Both the position numbers and the translations under genes were made by a program. Of a stretch of DNA of 64,000 nt, positions 52,247-60,796 are shown piece by piece (the stretch's first letter is position 1; each line of letters begins with the position of its first letter). The notes beneath the pieces were generated by a model, which had not been told where the DNA came from, searched no databases, and saw only the letters and a list, made by a program, of their open reading frames with translations. This DNA comes from Gammaproteobacteria bacterium (GTDB lineage: Bacteria > Pseudomonadota > Gammaproteobacteria > Pseudomonadales > UBA5518), in the NCBI GenBank assembly GCA_016718385.1, contig JADKDK010000008.1:310001-374000 (forward strand), written 5' to 3'.

Positions 52247-52891
52247 GTGAGGAATAGGATTTTGTCGAGTGCTCCGGAGCCTCAGGATTATCGCAATGCA
52301 ACCTTCATCCTGAGTGCGGCGAAGCTCGGACAGTGCCCGGCCGACGTGGGCGTCGAGGTCGCTTTCGCGGGCCGCTCCAACGCGGGCAAGTCTAGCGCGA
52401 TCAATGCGATCTGCGACCACAACAAGCTGGCGCGCGCGAGCAAGACCCCCGGGCGCACGCAGCAGATCAATTTCTTCGCCCTCGCCGAGGACAAGCGTCT
52501 GGTGGACCTCCCCGGCTACGGCTTCGCGCGCGTCCCGCTGGAAGTGCGCGCGCAGTGGACAAGGCTGGTCGAGAACTACCTCGGCAAGCGCCGCTCGCTG
52601 GCCGGCATCGTGCTGCTGATGGACGTGCGCCATCCGCTGAAGGACCAGGACCGTGACCTGATCGGCTGGGCCGCCGCGCTCGGCATCCCGCTGCACGTAC
52701 TTCTCACCAAGTCCGACAAACTCTCGCGCGGACCGGGCAAGTCCACCCTGCTCGCGGTGCGCCGCGAGCTGGCCTCCATCCCCGCGACCACGGTGCAGCT
52801 GTTTTCCGCCCTCAGCGGAGAGGGGATCGACGAGGCGCGCAAGGTGCTGGACCAGTGGTACGCCGCGCCGCGCGAGGCGGACATCGCCTAG
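52247..52891 (+). CDS. engB: Ribosome biogenesis GTP-binding protein EngB/YsxC
   Basis: A 214-residue GTPase starting at a GTG (52247). G1 is AGRSNAGKSS (42-50), G2 is the Thr in KTPGRTQQINFF, G3 is DLPGYGFA and G4 is LLTKSDKLSR, with FSALSGEG as the G5-like loop. EngB is essential in many bacteria and acts in late assembly of the 50S subunit. The length is normal. It sits between cytochrome c5 (divergent) and polA (convergent), with a ~490-bp palindrome-rich gap before polA. Confidence 0.95.
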   Translation: MRNRILSSAPEPQDYRNATFILSAAKLGQCPADVGVEVAFAGRSNAGKSSAINAICDHNKLARASKTPGRTQQINFFALAEDKRLVDLPGYGFARVPLEVRAQWTRLVENYLGKRRSLAGIVLLMDVRHPLKDQDRDLIGWAAALGIPLHVLLTKSDKLSRGPGKSTLLAVRRELASIPATTVQLFSALSGEGIDEARKVLDQWYAAPREADIA

Positions 52892-52966
52892 GCATCGCTG
52901 CGCCTCGCGGGGGTGCGGTCAGCTTTTTTCGCCTGCCATCAGTTGATTTCGCCTCGACCCGGCGCG

Positions 52967-53358
52967 CCGAGGGGCGGGCCCGTGCCGCTCGCGGCCGCCA
53001 CCCGCACATCCATGTGCGGGCGGCTACGCGTGTTGCCGAAATCGCTCCCGGCGATTTCGGCATCCACATGTCCGCTCGCGGCACGGACCCGCCCCTCGCC
53101 ACGCCTACCGTTGGTGGTTCACCGAGTGCACGCAGATCCGGGAGTATCCGCGTTACGCTGCACATCGGCCATTTCTGCGCAGAGCCTCACCGGCACTGCG
53201 ACCGATCGGCAATTGCAGACCCGTTGACAGCGTGTACCACCACGGCAGCCTGTGCCGGGGTGGCTGTCTTGCGAGGACCGTCTGCGGCATGGATGCCGCA
53301 GTCGAGCCTACATGGATGTACTTGCGGCGTGTCCGCGCAGGATAGCCACCCCGGCACA
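52967..53358. repeat. Nested palindromes in the engB-polA gap
   Basis: The 489-bp gap between convergent engB and polA (52892-53380) has no credible gene. It holds two structured blocks. In block 1, GGGGCGGGCCCGTGCC (52971) nearly pairs with GGCACGGACCCGCCCC (53081), enclosing the hairpins CCCGCACATCCATGTGCGGG (53001) and CCGAAATCGC/GGCGATTTCGG (53037). In block 2, TGTGCCGGGGTGGCTGTC (53249) pairs with GATAGCCACCCCGGCACA (53341, one mismatch) around CTGCGGCATGGATGCCGCAG (53281). Both could fold as branched cruciforms. Confidence 0.7.
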
Positions 53359-53380
53359 GGCGGTGTGTAATGCACCAAGG

Positions 53381-56122
53381 TCAATGCGCCTCGTCCCAGT
53401 TGAGACCCATGCCCACGTCCACGACCAGTTCCACGTCGAGAGCGGCGGCGCTGGACATCAGTGTCTTCACCTGTGCGGCCAGATCCCCGGCAGCGTCCTG
53501 TGCGACCTCGAACACGAGTTCGTCGTGCACCTGCATCACCATGCGTGCCGGGAAGGCGCTGTCACGCAGCCAGTCGTCGACGCTGATCATCGCGCGCTTG
53601 ATGATGTCGGCGGCGCTGCCCTGCATTGGCGCGTTGATCGCGGTGCGCTCGGCGGCCTGGCGGCTCGCGGGGTTGCGGGCACGGATGTCGGGCAGGTAAA
53701 GGCGCCGGCCGAACAGCGTCTCGACGAAACCTTCGTCCGCGGCGGTACGGCGGATACGGTCCATGTAGCCCTGCACGCCGGGATAGCGCGCGAAATAGCG
53801 GTCGATGTAGGCCTGCGCCTCGGCGCGGCCGACACCGAGCTGCTTCGCCAGCCCGAAAGCCGACATGCCGTAGATCAGGCCGAAGTTGATCGCCTTCGCG
53901 CTGCGACGCTGGTTGTCGGTAACCCTGGCGAATTCGACGCCGAACACCTCGGCGGCGGTGGCGCGGTGCACGTCCAGGCCGTGGGCGAAGGCCTCGATCA
54001 GGCCGCGATCACCCGAGAGATGCGCCATGATGCGCAGCTCGATCTGCGAATAATCCGCTGCCAGCACCCGCTGCCCCGGCGGCGCGATGAAGGCCTGGCG
54101 GATGCGCCGCCCCTCGGCGGTGCGCACCGGGATGTTCTGCAGATTGGGATCGGTCGATGAGAGTCGACCCGTGGCGGTGACAGCCTGTTGGTAGGAAGTG
54201 TGCACACGCCCTGTCGCCGGGTTGATCTGCTCGGGCAGGCGGTCGGTGTAGGTGGACTTGAGTTTCGACAGCCCGCGATATTCCAGGATCACGCGCGGCA
54301 GCTCATAGGTCTCGGCGAGCTCCTGCAGCACGGGCTCCGCGGTGGAGGCCTGGCCGGTCGGGGTCTTGCCGACCTTCGGCAGGCCGAGCTTGTCGAACAG
54401 GATCTCCTGCAGCTGCTTCGGCGAGCCGAGGTTGAATGGCTGGCCGGCCAGGTCGTGGGCGCGTGCCTCGATCTCGCGCAGCTTCTCGCCGAGCTCGCGG
54501 CTCTGTACCTGCAGCAGCTTCGCATCGACCAGCGCGCCCGTGCGCTCGAGGCGCGACAGCACCGGCACCAGCGGCATCTCGATGCGCTCGAACACGCTGC
54601 GCAACCCCGGACAGGCCTCCAGCTGCGGCCACAGCGCCCGGTGCAGCCTGAGCGTGATGTCGGCGTCCTCGGCGGCGTAGCGGCCCGCCTGCTCGAGCTG
54701 CACCTGGTTGAAGGTGATCTGCCTGGCGCCCTTGCCCGCGACATCCTCGAACTTGATGGTGTGATAGTCGAGGTGGCGCAGCGCCAGCGTATCCATGTCG
54801 TGGCGCGAACCCACCGAGTCGAGCACGTAGGACTCGAGCATGGTGTCGAAGGCTATGCCATCGAGCGCGATGCCATGGTTTGCCAGCACGCTGAGGTCAT
54901 ACTTCAGGTTCTGCCCGATCTTCAGCGGCTGCTTTGCCTCCAGCAGAGGGCGCAGTGCTTGCAGCACCTCGATCTCGCCGAGTTGCTCCGGCGCGCCGAG
55001 ATAGTCGTGCCCGAAAGGGATATAGGCGGCCACGCCGGGCGCTGCGGCCACCGACACGCCGACCACCCGCGCCGCCATGTAATCGAGGCTGGTGGTCTCG
55101 GTATCGACGGCGATGAGCTCGCACGCCGCCAGCCGCTCGACCCAGCGCTGCAGTGCCGCGCGGTCGAGCACGGTTTCGTAGTCAGCCTCCGGAACAGGCG
55201 CCGCGGGTATCGCTGCCGCGGCGCTCTCGCCACCCGCCGCGAGCAGCTCGTCACGCCAGGTGTTGAATTCGAGCTCGCGGAACCACTCGAGCAGCGCCTC
55301 GCGATCGGGCGCCTCGTTGTGCAGCGCCTGCCAGTCCAGCTCCAGCTCGAGGTCGGTGCGAATGGTCGCGAGCTCGCGCGACAGCATCGCCTTGTCGCGC
55401 TCGGCGGCGAGCTTGTCGCCGAGCGCCTTGGCGCCGCGCACCGGCAGAGCGGCGACCGCCTCGAGGTTGGCGTAGATCGCCTCGAGGCTGCCGAGGTTCT
55501 GCAACAGCGCCAGCGCGGTCTTCTCGCCCACGCCGGGCACGCCGGGAATGTTGTCGACCTTGTCGCCCATCAGCGCCAGCAGGTCCACGACCTGCGACGG
55601 CGCTATGCCGAACTTCGCCTGAACGCCAGCCACGTCGAGGCGCGTGTCGTTCATCGTGTTGATCAGCGTGACCTGCGCGTTGACCAGCTGCGCGAGGTCC
55701 TTGTCGCCGGTAGAGATGAGCACGGACACTTCGCGCGCGCTGGCCTGCGCGGCCAGTGTGCCGATCACGTCGTCGGCCTCCACTCCGGGTACGCACAGCA
55801 ACTGCAGCCCCATCGCCTTCACGATGCCGTGCAGCGGCTCGACCTGCGCCCGCAACTCATCGGGCATCGGCGGGCGGTGGGCCTTGTACCCGGCGAAGAT
55901 CTCGTCGCGGAAGGTCTTGCCCTTGGCGTCGAACACCACGACGACCGGCGCACCGGGAAAGTCCTTGCGCAGCTTGCGCAGCATCGAGACCACACCGCGC
56001 ACCGCACCGGTCGGGCGACCGGAGGCGGTCGAGAGCGGCGGCAGTGCGTGGAAGGCGCGATAAAGGTAGGACGAACCGTCGACCAGGATCAGGGCGGGGT
56101 TCGCTGCGTTGGCGTCGCTCAT
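53381..56122 (-). CDS. polA: DNA polymerase I
   Basis: A 913-residue protein from the ATG at 56122; a TTG six bases earlier is in frame. Three domains are intact. The 5'-3' exonuclease lies at ~1-290 (LILVDGSSYLYRAFHALPPL, VDLLALMGDKVDNIPGVPGVGEKTA). The 3'-5' proofreading exonuclease lies at ~320-500, with its acidic residues present (IAVDTETTSLD, NLKYDLSVLANHG, YAAEDADITLRLH). The polymerase domain lies at ~500-913 (DYSQIELRIMAHLS, RRSAKAINFGLIYGMSAFGLA, MQVHDELVFEV). It fills gaps in repair and removes Okazaki primers. Length and layout are standard. The gene is free of frameshifts, unlike the IS region. Confidence 0.97.
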   Translation of the reverse strand: MSDANAANPALILVDGSSYLYRAFHALPPLSTASGRPTGAVRGVVSMLRKLRKDFPGAPVVVVFDAKGKTFRDEIFAGYKAHRPPMPDELRAQVEPLHGIVKAMGLQLLCVPGVEADDVIGTLAAQASAREVSVLISTGDKDLAQLVNAQVTLINTMNDTRLDVAGVQAKFGIAPSQVVDLLALMGDKVDNIPGVPGVGEKTALALLQNLGSLEAIYANLEAVAALPVRGAKALGDKLAAERDKAMLSRELATIRTDLELELDWQALHNEAPDREALLEWFRELEFNTWRDELLAAGGESAAAAIPAAPVPEADYETVLDRAALQRWVERLAACELIAVDTETTSLDYMAARVVGVSVAAAPGVAAYIPFGHDYLGAPEQLGEIEVLQALRPLLEAKQPLKIGQNLKYDLSVLANHGIALDGIAFDTMLESYVLDSVGSRHDMDTLALRHLDYHTIKFEDVAGKGARQITFNQVQLEQAGRYAAEDADITLRLHRALWPQLEACPGLRSVFERIEMPLVPVLSRLERTGALVDAKLLQVQSRELGEKLREIEARAHDLAGQPFNLGSPKQLQEILFDKLGLPKVGKTPTGQASTAEPVLQELAETYELPRVILEYRGLSKLKSTYTDRLPEQINPATGRVHTSYQQAVTATGRLSSTDPNLQNIPVRTAEGRRIRQAFIAPPGQRVLAADYSQIELRIMAHLSGDRGLIEAFAHGLDVHRATAAEVFGVEFARVTDNQRRSAKAINFGLIYGMSAFGLAKQLGVGRAEAQAYIDRYFARYPGVQGYMDRIRRTAADEGFVETLFGRRLYLPDIRARNPASRQAAERTAINAPMQGSAADIIKRAMISVDDWLRDSAFPARMVMQVHDELVFEVAQDAAGDLAAQVKTLMSSAAALDVELVVDVGMGLNWDEAH

Positions 56123-56143
56123 GGTCAATACCCGCTTCGATAA

Positions 56144-57034
56144 TCAGGAAGCCCGCCCGCGCAGGCAATCGGCCAGGGCACGCGCGAAGTCCCCGAGAAA
56201 ACGGGCGTAGCCGCCCGCGTCGTCCGGCGCGTCGCTCGCCAGCGAATCGAGTTCGACCACGCGCAGTGCACTGCCCTCGGCGATCATCTGCGCCAGGCGC
56301 GCATTGTCACCCGAGCGTTCGCGCAGCAGGCAGACCGCCGCGCTGTCGCGCACCTCGCGGCGCATGCGCGCCAGCGCGCGCGCGCCGACCTGCTGCTCGG
56401 CGTCGAGCGCCAGCACCGCGGCCTGCTCCAGTCCGAAGCGCTGCACGAAGTAGGCATAACCGTCGTGCATCGCGGCAAATGGTACGGCCTCGAGCCCGCG
56501 CAACTGCCCGGCGATGTCCTGCTCGACGCGTTCCATCTCGACCTGGAACGCCTGCAGTCGCGGCGCGATCTGCGCCGCGCTCACCAGGCCGCGCTCCTCG
56601 AGCACGTGCGCCATGGCGGCTGCGGTGACGGCGGCGAGGCGCGGGTCGAGCCAGACGTGGGGATCCACGAAGCCGTCGCCGCGCGCCGGCGGCGCGATCA
56701 GGGGCAGCAGCGCGGTGTCGCGGCGCGGCGCCGGGAGGCTCGCGAACAATGCGGGCAGCGGGTGCTCGAGCGTCGCATCGAACCAGAATACCTGCTGCGC
56801 GCCGGTCAGCAGTCGCAGCTGCGAGGGCCTCAGCGCAAAGTCGTGTGGCGACACACCGGCCTCCAGCAGCACGCGCGCATCGACGCCGTCTCCGGCCAGC
56901 GCGCGCAACATCAGGTGCAGCGGCCGGATGCTGCTCACGACCAGCGGCTGCGTGCCCTCGGCACGCACCGCGAGGCTCGCGCCCAGCACCATGACCAGCA
57001 CCAGTACGCAACGCGCGCCGCTCCGTATCGCCAT
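56144..57034 (-). CDS. znuA: Zinc ABC transporter substrate-binding protein ZnuA
   Basis: The start is the ATG at 57034 (MAIRSGARCVLVLVMVLGASLAVRAEG), whose first ~26 residues are a signal peptide; the earlier start at 57100 would overlap the Zur box. The 296-residue protein has zinc-ligand histidines in SPHDFALRPSQ (~65) and GFVDPHVWLDPRL, and a third in AMHDGYAYF. The His-rich loop of many ZnuA proteins is absent; DGFVDPH follows APPARG directly. It binds Zn in the periplasm and delivers it to ZnuBC. It is divergent from zur-znuC-znuB with a Zur box between them. Confidence 0.92.
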   Translation of the reverse strand: MAIRSGARCVLVLVMVLGASLAVRAEGTQPLVVSSIRPLHLMLRALAGDGVDARVLLEAGVSPHDFALRPSQLRLLTGAQQVFWFDATLEHPLPALFASLPAPRRDTALLPLIAPPARGDGFVDPHVWLDPRLAAVTAAAMAHVLEERGLVSAAQIAPRLQAFQVEMERVEQDIAGQLRGLEAVPFAAMHDGYAYFVQRFGLEQAAVLALDAEQQVGARALARMRREVRDSAAVCLLRERSGDNARLAQMIAEGSALRVVELDSLASDAPDDAGGYARFLGDFARALADCLRGRAS

Positions 57035-57058
57035 CGGCCATGAATCCCGTGAGCTAAA

Positions 57059-57071
57059 GTTATAATATAAC
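57059..57071. promoter_or_regulatory. Zur box between znuA and zur
   Basis: GTTATAATATAAC is a perfect palindrome matching the core of the gammaproteobacterial Zur operator (TGTTATA-n-TATAACA type). It lies 25 bases upstream of the znuA start and 4 bases upstream of the zur ATG, so one site can shut both promoters when zinc is plentiful. Confidence 0.85.
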
Positions 57072-57074
57072 GCC

Positions 57075-57602
57075 ATGGACAAGCAGCTGGCGACCACCAC
57101 CGAAGCGCGCGCGACGCTCGCCTTCGCGACGCACGATCATGGCCGCTGCGTGCAGCAGGCGCTGAGCCAGGCGCGCGCGGCCTGCGCCGAACGCGGAGCG
57201 CGCCTGACGCAGCTGCGCGAGGAGGTACTGCGGCTGGTATGGCAGAGCCACCGGCCGGTCGGTGCCTACGCACTGCTCGAGATGCTCGGCGCGCGCGCGG
57301 GATCCCGCCGGCGCCAGCCGGGGCCGCCCACGGTCTATCGCGCGCTCGAGTTCCTGCGCGAGCAGGGCTTCGTGCACCGCGTCGAATCGTTGAACGCGTA
57401 CGTCGGCTGCCAGATCGGCGCCGGGCCGCACGATCACCAGCTCTATATATGCCGCGGTTGCGGCGCCACGCTGGAGTCGGCCCAGCCGGCGATCCGCGCG
57501 GCTGTGGCGCACTACGGCGAGGAGGTGGGCTTCGCGGTCGAATCGATGGCACTGGAAGTGATCGGGCTATGTCCCGCCTGCGCCGGCGGGGAGCATGCAT
57601 GA
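57075..57602 (+). CDS. zur: Zinc uptake regulator Zur (Fur family)
   Basis: A 175-residue Fur-family repressor. The DNA-binding winged helix lies at ~20-100 (RLTQLREEVLRLVWQSHRPVGAYALLEML, PPTVYRALEFLREQGFVHRVESLNAYVGC). The dimerisation/metal domain follows with HDHQLYICRGCGATLE and VIGLCPACAGG, the two CxxC pairs of the structural zinc site. An N-terminal extension has DHGRC. It represses zinc-uptake genes, including its own operon through the box just upstream. The stop overlaps the znuC ATG (ATGA). Confidence 0.95.
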   Translation: MDKQLATTTEARATLAFATHDHGRCVQQALSQARAACAERGARLTQLREEVLRLVWQSHRPVGAYALLEMLGARAGSRRRQPGPPTVYRALEFLREQGFVHRVESLNAYVGCQIGAGPHDHQLYICRGCGATLESAQPAIRAAVAHYGEEVGFAVESMALEVIGLCPACAGGEHA

Positions 57603-58351
57603 ACGCAGCGCGCATTCTCGAGGCAAGCAATGTCGCGTGGCATGTCGGCAGCGAAACCATCCTCGACCACGTTTCACTCGCGCTGCACGAGGGCGAGATC
57701 CTCACCGTGATCGGGCCGAACGGCGCCGGCAAGACCTCGCTGCTGCGCATCCTGATGGGACTGCTCGCGCCCGGCGCGGGCAGCGTGTGGCGCAAGCCCG
57801 GGCTGCGCATCGGCTACATGCCACAGCGCCTGGTGATCGACCCCAGCCTGCCGCTCGACGTCGGCCGCTTCCTGCGACTGACAGAAAGAAAGCCGCGCGC
57901 ACTCGACGCGGTGACCGACGAAGTCGGGATCCGCGATTTGCTGCGCACCCCGCTGGCGCGCGTGTCGGGGGGGGAATTCCAGCGGGTGCTGCTGGCGCGC
58001 GCGCTGCTGCGCACGCCACAGCTACTGGTGCTCGACGAGCCGGTACAGGGCGTGGACGTGAACGGGCAGGCCGAGCTCTACGGCCTGATCAACGAGGTGC
58101 GCCGGCGCCATAACTGCGCGGTACTGATGATCTCGCACGATCTGCACCTCGTGATGGCGGCCACCGACACCGTGCTGTGCCTGAACAAGCACGTCTGCTG
58201 CGCAGGCAAACCGGAGGTAGTGAGCGCTCACCCAGAGTTCCTGCAGCTGTTCGGCAAACAGGCGGTCAACGAGATCGCGGTGTACACGCACCACCACGAT
58301 CACGCACACGACCTGCACGGTCACATCGTGGGGCGGATCCCCCATGGATGA
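57599..58351 (+). CDS. znuC: Zinc ABC transporter ATPase ZnuC
   Basis: A 250-residue ATPase that starts in the zur stop. Walker A is GPNGAGKTS (~42), the signature is RVSGGEFQRVLLARALL and Walker B is LLVLDEPVQGVDVNG; the switch histidine is in MISHDLH. The C-terminus is histidine-rich (HHHDHAHDLHGH), a common feature of metal-transport ATPases that may buffer zinc. It powers import with ZnuB. It overlaps znuB by 8 bases, so the three genes form one coupled unit. Confidence 0.95.
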   Translation: MNAARILEASNVAWHVGSETILDHVSLALHEGEILTVIGPNGAGKTSLLRILMGLLAPGAGSVWRKPGLRIGYMPQRLVIDPSLPLDVGRFLRLTERKPRALDAVTDEVGIRDLLRTPLARVSGGEFQRVLLARALLRTPQLLVLDEPVQGVDVNGQAELYGLINEVRRRHNCAVLMISHDLHLVMAATDTVLCLNKHVCCAGKPEVVSAHPEFLQLFGKQAVNEIAVYTHHHDHAHDLHGHIVGRIPHG

Positions 58352-59129
58352 TTTCCTGCTGCGCGCGCTGGCCGCAGGCATCGGCGTGGCACTCGCCGCG
58401 GGGGCCGTGGGCAGCTTCCTGGTGTGGCGACGCATGGCATTCTTCGGCGACACGCTGTCACACGGCGCGCTGCTCGGCATCGCCTTCGGCCTGTTCCTCG
58501 GCATCGACCTGACACTGGCCGCGCTCGCGATGTGCCTGCTCGTGGCCGCCGGTTTCGCGCGCCTGCAGGGTAGCAGGGTGCTCGCCTCCGACACCCTGCT
58601 CGCGGTGATCGCGCACGGTTCGCTGGCGCTCGGCATCATCGCGGTGGCGCTACTGTCTCCGCGGCGCGCCAGCCTCGAGAGCTACCTGTTCGGGGACCTG
58701 CTCGCGGTGGGGCCGGCCGACCTGCAGCTGATCTACGGCGTGGGCTTCCTGGTGGCGCTGATCACCGCGCTGTGCTGGCGCCCGTGGCTGTCGATGGCCG
58801 TCGACGAGGAACTGGCACGCATCGAGGGCGTGGACATCGACCGCCTGCGCCTGCTGCAGATGCTGGTGACCGCGGCGCTGATCGGGGTATCCATGAAGGT
58901 GGTCGGCGTGCTGCTGGTCACCGCACTGCTGATCATTCCACCGGCCGCGGCGCGCGCTTTCGCGCGCTCACCCGAGCAGATGGCGGCCGGCGGCGCCGTG
59001 ATCGGCTGCGTTTCGGTGGTGGCCGGTCTGTGGTCGTCCTACGCCTTCGACACCCCGGCAGGGCCTTCGGTGGCAGCGGCCGCCTGCGTGCTGTTCGTGC
59101 TGGCGCACGCGCTGGCGGCAAGGCGCTGA
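58344..59129 (+). CDS. znuB: Zinc ABC transporter permease ZnuB
   Basis: A 261-residue ABC-3 family permease with about eight membrane helices. Motifs: RRMAFFGDTLSHGALLGIAFGLFLG near the N-terminus, and DEELARIEGVDIDRLRLLQMLVTAALIGVSMKVVGVLLVTALLIIPPAAARAFA in the region that contacts ZnuC. It forms the inner-membrane channel for Zn(II). It is the last gene of the zur-znuC-znuB unit and convergent with the sco gene, whose stop is 22 bases away. Confidence 0.94.
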   Translation: MDDFLLRALAAGIGVALAAGAVGSFLVWRRMAFFGDTLSHGALLGIAFGLFLGIDLTLAALAMCLLVAAGFARLQGSRVLASDTLLAVIAHGSLALGIIAVALLSPRRASLESYLFGDLLAVGPADLQLIYGVGFLVALITALCWRPWLSMAVDEELARIEGVDIDRLRLLQMLVTAALIGVSMKVVGVLLVTALLIIPPAAARAFARSPEQMAAGGAVIGCVSVVAGLWSSYAFDTPAGPSVAAAACVLFVLAHALAARR

Positions 59130-59151
59130 ACCGCGCGCCGCGCGGCGCAGT

Positions 59152-59802
59152 TCAGTGGTCGCGGCCGCCCAGCACCTCGAGCACCTGCACCACGCGCTCC
59201 TTGTCGAACGGCGGCATCAGGAAACCGGCGAAATGCCCCTGCGGATTGATCAGCGCGAGATTGGCGGAATGATCGATGGCGTAGCTGCCGTCGGTTTCGA
59301 CGCTCTTGCGGAACGGGATGTTCAGCTGCGTGGCGAAGCGGTGCACGTCGAGGAACTCGCCGGTCAGCGCCCTGAACCCGGGGCTGAAGTGCTCGATGTA
59401 GGGCTTCAACACCGACGGCGTGTCGCGCGCCGGATCCACCGACACCAGGTAGAAACGCACCGGGTGCTTGCCGGCGGGCAGCGCGCCAGCCACGTCGCGC
59501 AGCAGCGCGAGCGTGGTCGGGCACACGTCCGGGCAATTGGTGAAGCCGAAGAACAGCACGCTCCAGTTGCCCTGAAAGGCGGTGCCGTCGAAAGCCTGCG
59601 CGTCCTGGTCTAGCAGTCGCGGCGCCTCGAAGCTGCGCGGCGGCTCGAACAGCACCGCGCCGTGGGCCTTCAGCCATTGCGGATCGAGGCGGTCCGGGCT
59701 GACGAACTGGCGCACGAACATGCCGACGATCAGCATGATCACGCCGAGCAGCGCGAACACGGTCAGGCGGACATTGCGCTTGCGCGCTTCAGGCGTGCTC
59801 AC
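59152..59802 (-). CDS. SCO1/SenC copper chaperone for cytochrome oxidase
   Basis: A 216-residue protein with one N-terminal membrane helix (~12-32, LTVFALLGVIMLIVGMFV) and a periplasmic thioredoxin-like domain. The copper site is complete: FGFTNCPDVCPTTLALL (two cysteines) and the distant His in YAIDHSANLALINPQG. SCO proteins deliver copper to the CuA centre of oxidase subunit II. It lies 10 bases downstream of ctaB in the oxidase biogenesis cluster. Confidence 0.95.
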   Translation of the reverse strand: MSTPEARKRNVRLTVFALLGVIMLIVGMFVRQFVSPDRLDPQWLKAHGAVLFEPPRSFEAPRLLDQDAQAFDGTAFQGNWSVLFFGFTNCPDVCPTTLALLRDVAGALPAGKHPVRFYLVSVDPARDTPSVLKPYIEHFSPGFRALTGEFLDVHRFATQLNIPFRKSVETDGSYAIDHSANLALINPQGHFAGFLMPPFDKERVVQVLEVLGGRDH

Positions 59803-59812
59803 CGCGGATACC

Positions 59813-60727
59813 TCAGGGAGAAACGATCAACGCCAGCGGACGCGGGAAGATGTAGTGGTCGAGCAGCATCACCACGAACAGTGCCATCAGGTAGATGATC
59901 GAGTACCAGAAGGTCTGCATCGGCACGCGCGGATCCTTGCCGATCATCAGCAGCACCGCCCAGTACAGGAAGCCGAGGCCGAGCACGACCGCTCCCAGCA
60001 GGTAGAGCGGACCGCTCATGCCCGTGGCGAAGGGCAGCAGCGTGACAGCGATCAGGATCAGCGTGTAGAGCAGGACGTGCAGCGCCGTGTGCTTTTCGCC
60101 GTGCGTGACGGGAAGCATCGGGATCTCGACCTTGGCGTACTCTTCCTTGCGGTGGATCGCCAGCGCCCAGAAATGCGGCGGGGTCCACGCGAAAATGATG
60201 AGCACCAGCAGCAGCGCATAGCCATGGACTTCGTTGGTCACCGCGGTCCAGCCGAGCAACGGTGGCGCGGCGCCCGCCAGCCCGCCGATCACGATGTTCT
60301 GCGGTGTGGCGCGCTTCAGCCAGAAGGTATAGATGAAGGCATAACCGACCAGGGATGCCAAGGTGAGCCACGCGGTCAGCGGATTCACCAGCAGGATCAG
60401 GATCGCCATGCCGGCGACACCGATCACCGCCGCAAAGGCGATCGCGTGCCGAGTGTCGACCGCCCCGCGCACCATCGGACGGGCGCGGGTGCGCGCCATC
60501 ACGGCATCGATGCGCCGGTCCACGAGGTGATTGACCGCGGCGGCCGAAGCCGCGCAGAGCGCTATGCCGAGGTTGCCGAACACCAGCACCTGCCACGGCA
60601 CCATGCCCGGCGTGGCGAGGAACATGCCGATCACGGCCGTCAGCATCATCAGCGCGACGACGCTGGGCTTGCAGAGTTCGAGGTAGTCGCGCCAGCGCGC
60701 CTGTGGGGAAACGGTGGTGTCCATCAT
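59813..60727 (-). CDS. ctaB: Protoheme IX farnesyltransferase (heme O synthase)
   Basis: A 304-residue UbiA-superfamily membrane protein with ~9 helices. The prenyl-diphosphate motifs NHLVDRRIDAVMARTRARPMVRG (the N/D-rich loop) and the second one, HRKEEYAKVEIPMLPVTHG, are present. It makes heme O from heme B. The next step to heme A needs CtaA/Cox15, whose gene is usually adjacent but is not found on either side here. It follows the unnamed oxidase-associated gene (69 bp) and precedes sco. Confidence 0.95.
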   Translation of the reverse strand: MMDTTVSPQARWRDYLELCKPSVVALMMLTAVIGMFLATPGMVPWQVLVFGNLGIALCAASAAAVNHLVDRRIDAVMARTRARPMVRGAVDTRHAIAFAAVIGVAGMAILILLVNPLTAWLTLASLVGYAFIYTFWLKRATPQNIVIGGLAGAAPPLLGWTAVTNEVHGYALLLVLIIFAWTPPHFWALAIHRKEEYAKVEIPMLPVTHGEKHTALHVLLYTLILIAVTLLPFATGMSGPLYLLGAVVLGLGFLYWAVLLMIGKDPRVPMQTFWYSIIYLMALFVVMLLDHYIFPRPLALIVSP

Positions 60728-60796
60728 GGTCCGCGGGAAGAGTCTGCAGCGGCAGGGGGCGTCGCATTGTATCCAATCGGTGCCGGGCTCGCTGCA

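Noticed and set aside
54188..56143. Plus-strand frame of 651 residues opposite polA
   Set aside because: Composition artefact opposite a full DNA polymerase I.
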